DNA from: Xenococcaceae cyanobacterium MO_167.B27
Lineage (GTDB): Bacteria > Cyanobacteriota > Cyanobacteriia > Cyanobacteriales > Xenococcaceae
Reading direction: 5' to 3'
NCBI GenBank assembly: GCA_030065935.1
Contig: JASJCP010000010.1
Coordinates: forward strand, 1-64,000
DNA: 64,000 bases
The notes under the pieces were generated by a model. The model searched no databases and was not told the DNA's origin. It saw nothing but the letters and a program-made list of their open reading frames with translations. Made by a program: the position numbers and the translations under genes. Of this stretch, positions 62,727 through 64,000 are shown in pieces. The first letter of the stretch is position 1; every line of letters starts with the position of its first letter.

Positions 62727-64000
62727 ATGATATCCAAAAAATTCTTTCTCAAAATCGCTCTTGAAAGACCTTGGTTCATTGTTGGTACTTTGGTCTTCAA
62801 TTGGAGTGGGGCAATTTTTAATGGCTTGGGTGCTGCTATATTAATACCCTTTTTGGTGGTTTTATTCGGAGCAGATCAAGATAACATTATTCCACCGGAT
62901 CAACCTATCCTCAAACGTCTTTTTTCTTTGTTTGATGGATTTGAGGGAGAGCAAAAAATCCTTGTCATGTTGTCATCTATAGTTTTAGTTATTTTCCTCA
63001 AAAATGTTACCAACTACTGTGGCGGATTACTAGCAAGTTATTACACAAAGTATTTAGTCAAGCGCATCAAACTGGAAGGTATGAAAATACTACTTGAAGT
63101 GAGTATGGAATTCTATACAAAAAATAAACTAGGAGACATTCTAGCTACGATTAATCGAGAAGTCAATAGATCTGCTGCTTCCATTAAAGGCGTTATTACG
63201 ATGTTTATTACTTGCATAAATATACTAACTTTTATCTATTTTTTATTGTTACTTTCTTGGCAACTCACTATAGTTACTACCTTGTTACTGGGCTTTGTAA
63301 GTATTCTGAATCAATACATAATCAAAAAATCTAAGGAATTTGGTCGCAGGTTATCCGAGCAATCTAGACAATATTCCCGTAAAATGTTAGAAATTTTGAC
63401 GGGAATCCGTTTAATTAAGTTAGTAGCCAACGAAGATAAAGAGTATAAAAGTATTACAGAGTTAATTGAAAAAAATGAAAAAGTCCAGTTGCAAAGTCAA
63501 GAAATAACGAGCTTAGTTGGCCCAATCAATGAAATGTCTGGCATTATTACTATCATAGCTTTAGTATTTATTTGCCGTTATCTATTTAGTACTAATATTC
63601 AAGAATTTGCTCCTATCTTATTAACTTATTTACTTGTATTATTTCGTCTATTACCATTAATTGGTAAACTAAACACTTCTCGGACACAACTTGCTAACAC
63701 TCTGGTTAGTGTCAACATTATTCTTGACTTTCTAGATCGAAAAAATAAACTTTTTTTAAACTCGGGAACATTAGAACTCAAGAAAATTACCGAAGGCGTT
63801 ACTTTTAATCAAGTTAGCTTTTCCTATCCTAATAGTAAGGATTTAGTACTTCAAAATATTAACTTAGAAATTCCTAAAGGTAAAACTGTTGCTTTGGTAG
63901 GAGCTTCAGGGGCAGGAAAATCTACGATCGCCGATCTTGTACCAAGATTTTATGACCCGATAAAAGGGGAAATTCTTATTGATGGGATTGATCTTAGAGA
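62727..64000 (+). CDS. ABC exporter, fused transmembrane and ATPase domains (cut by window end)
   Basis: This gene starts at ATG 62727 and runs open for 424 codons to the window end. Residues about 20-320 are the six-helix exporter domain (WFIVGTLVFNWSGAIFNGLG first). The ATPase begins near 350 (VTFNQVSFSYPNSKDLVLQN) and shows Walker A VGASGAGKST. The signature motif and Walker B lie beyond the window. The layout is that of MsbA/HlyB-type homodimeric exporters, often flippases for lipid-linked sugars; adjacency to a GT4 gene favours a polysaccharide role. Confidence 0.92.
   Translation, partial: MISKKFFLKIALERPWFIVGTLVFNWSGAIFNGLGAAILIPFLVVLFGADQDNIIPPDQPILKRLFSLFDGFEGEQKILVMLSSIVLVIFLKNVTNYCGGLLASYYTKYLVKRIKLEGMKILLEVSMEFYTKNKLGDILATINREVNRSAASIKGVITMFITCINILTFIYFLLLLSWQLTIVTTLLLGFVSILNQYIIKKSKEFGRRLSEQSRQYSRKMLEILTGIRLIKLVANEDKEYKSITELIEKNEKVQLQSQEITSLVGPINEMSGIITIIALVFICRYLFSTNIQEFAPILLTYLLVLFRLLPLIGKLNTSRTQLANTLVSVNIILDFLDRKNKLFLNSGTLELKKITEGVTFNQVSFSYPNSKDLVLQNINLEIPKGKTVALVGASGAGKSTIADLVPRFYDPIKGEILIDGIDLR

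Overview
The window looks like a chromosomal segment of a cyanobacterium. The evidence is a set of cyanobacterial or photosynthetic genes (ndhD of NDH-1, chlI of Mg-chelatase, the carboxysome shell protein ccmP, the compatible-solute gene stpA, a DUF3769 outer-membrane protein, DUF3153, DUF1400), AT-rich sequence, and many copies of the HIP1 octamer GCGATCGC (for example 14753-14760). Genus cannot be fixed. StpA (glucosylglycerol-phosphate phosphatase) suggests a salt-tolerant lineage. I saw no rRNA, tRNA or CRISPR array.

Layout. 240-9069: an M41-type protease without ATPase, an M61 peptidase, a translationally coupled signalling pair (hybrid histidine kinase plus REC-PAS-GGDEF-EAL) and alanine racemase. 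9483-17265: ndhD, a DUF3769 OstA-like protein, a J-domain/pentapeptide fusion, a SLOG-type protein, a DUF3153 lipoprotein and a TldD/PmbA protein. 17266-25173: long AT-rich spacers with repeats around an APH-like kinase, an RNB exonuclease with an unusual active site, a candidate structured RNA and a MITE. 25174-34894: an HTTM membrane-protein pair, folP, proS, a ComFB-family protein, an MCE/ABC lipid-transport pair and chlI. 35037-43183: an accessory region with two full-length but tnpA-less tnpB genes of different types, peptide-binding lipoprotein, M23 peptidase and many repeats. 43184-60919: dGTPase, small conserved proteins, ccmP, a pentapeptide protein, glycosyltransferase, rubrerythrin, ParA, a candidate sRNA, MFS, TPR, gnd, an SGNH protein, stpA and gloB. 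60994-64000: edge of a polysaccharide cluster (glycosyltransferase pseudogene, GT4, ABC exporter cut by the window end).

Most genes are single housekeeping units separated by spacers, as is usual in cyanobacteria. Likely co-transcribed pairs are the two signalling genes (ATGA overlap), the HTTM pair (26-bp overlap), the MCE/ABC pair (18-bp gap) and the GT4/ABC pair (1-bp gap).

The most notable content lies between genes. (1) A family of decayed tnpB 3' ends that still carry a hairpin of the omega-RNA/right-end type, recognisable by alignment to the full-length copy at 36217-36374. (2) Tandem repeats in at least ten spacers, of different sequence but always with a 7-bp period. (3) Several families of palindromic elements and a MITE. 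(4) Two candidate non-coding RNAs, at about 52286-52356 (promoter, two hairpins, U-run) and about 23052-23243. Among proteins, the RNB exonuclease lacks the usual catalytic aspartates, and the second TnpB lacks the usual RuvC-II glutamate but has one about 47 residues later.
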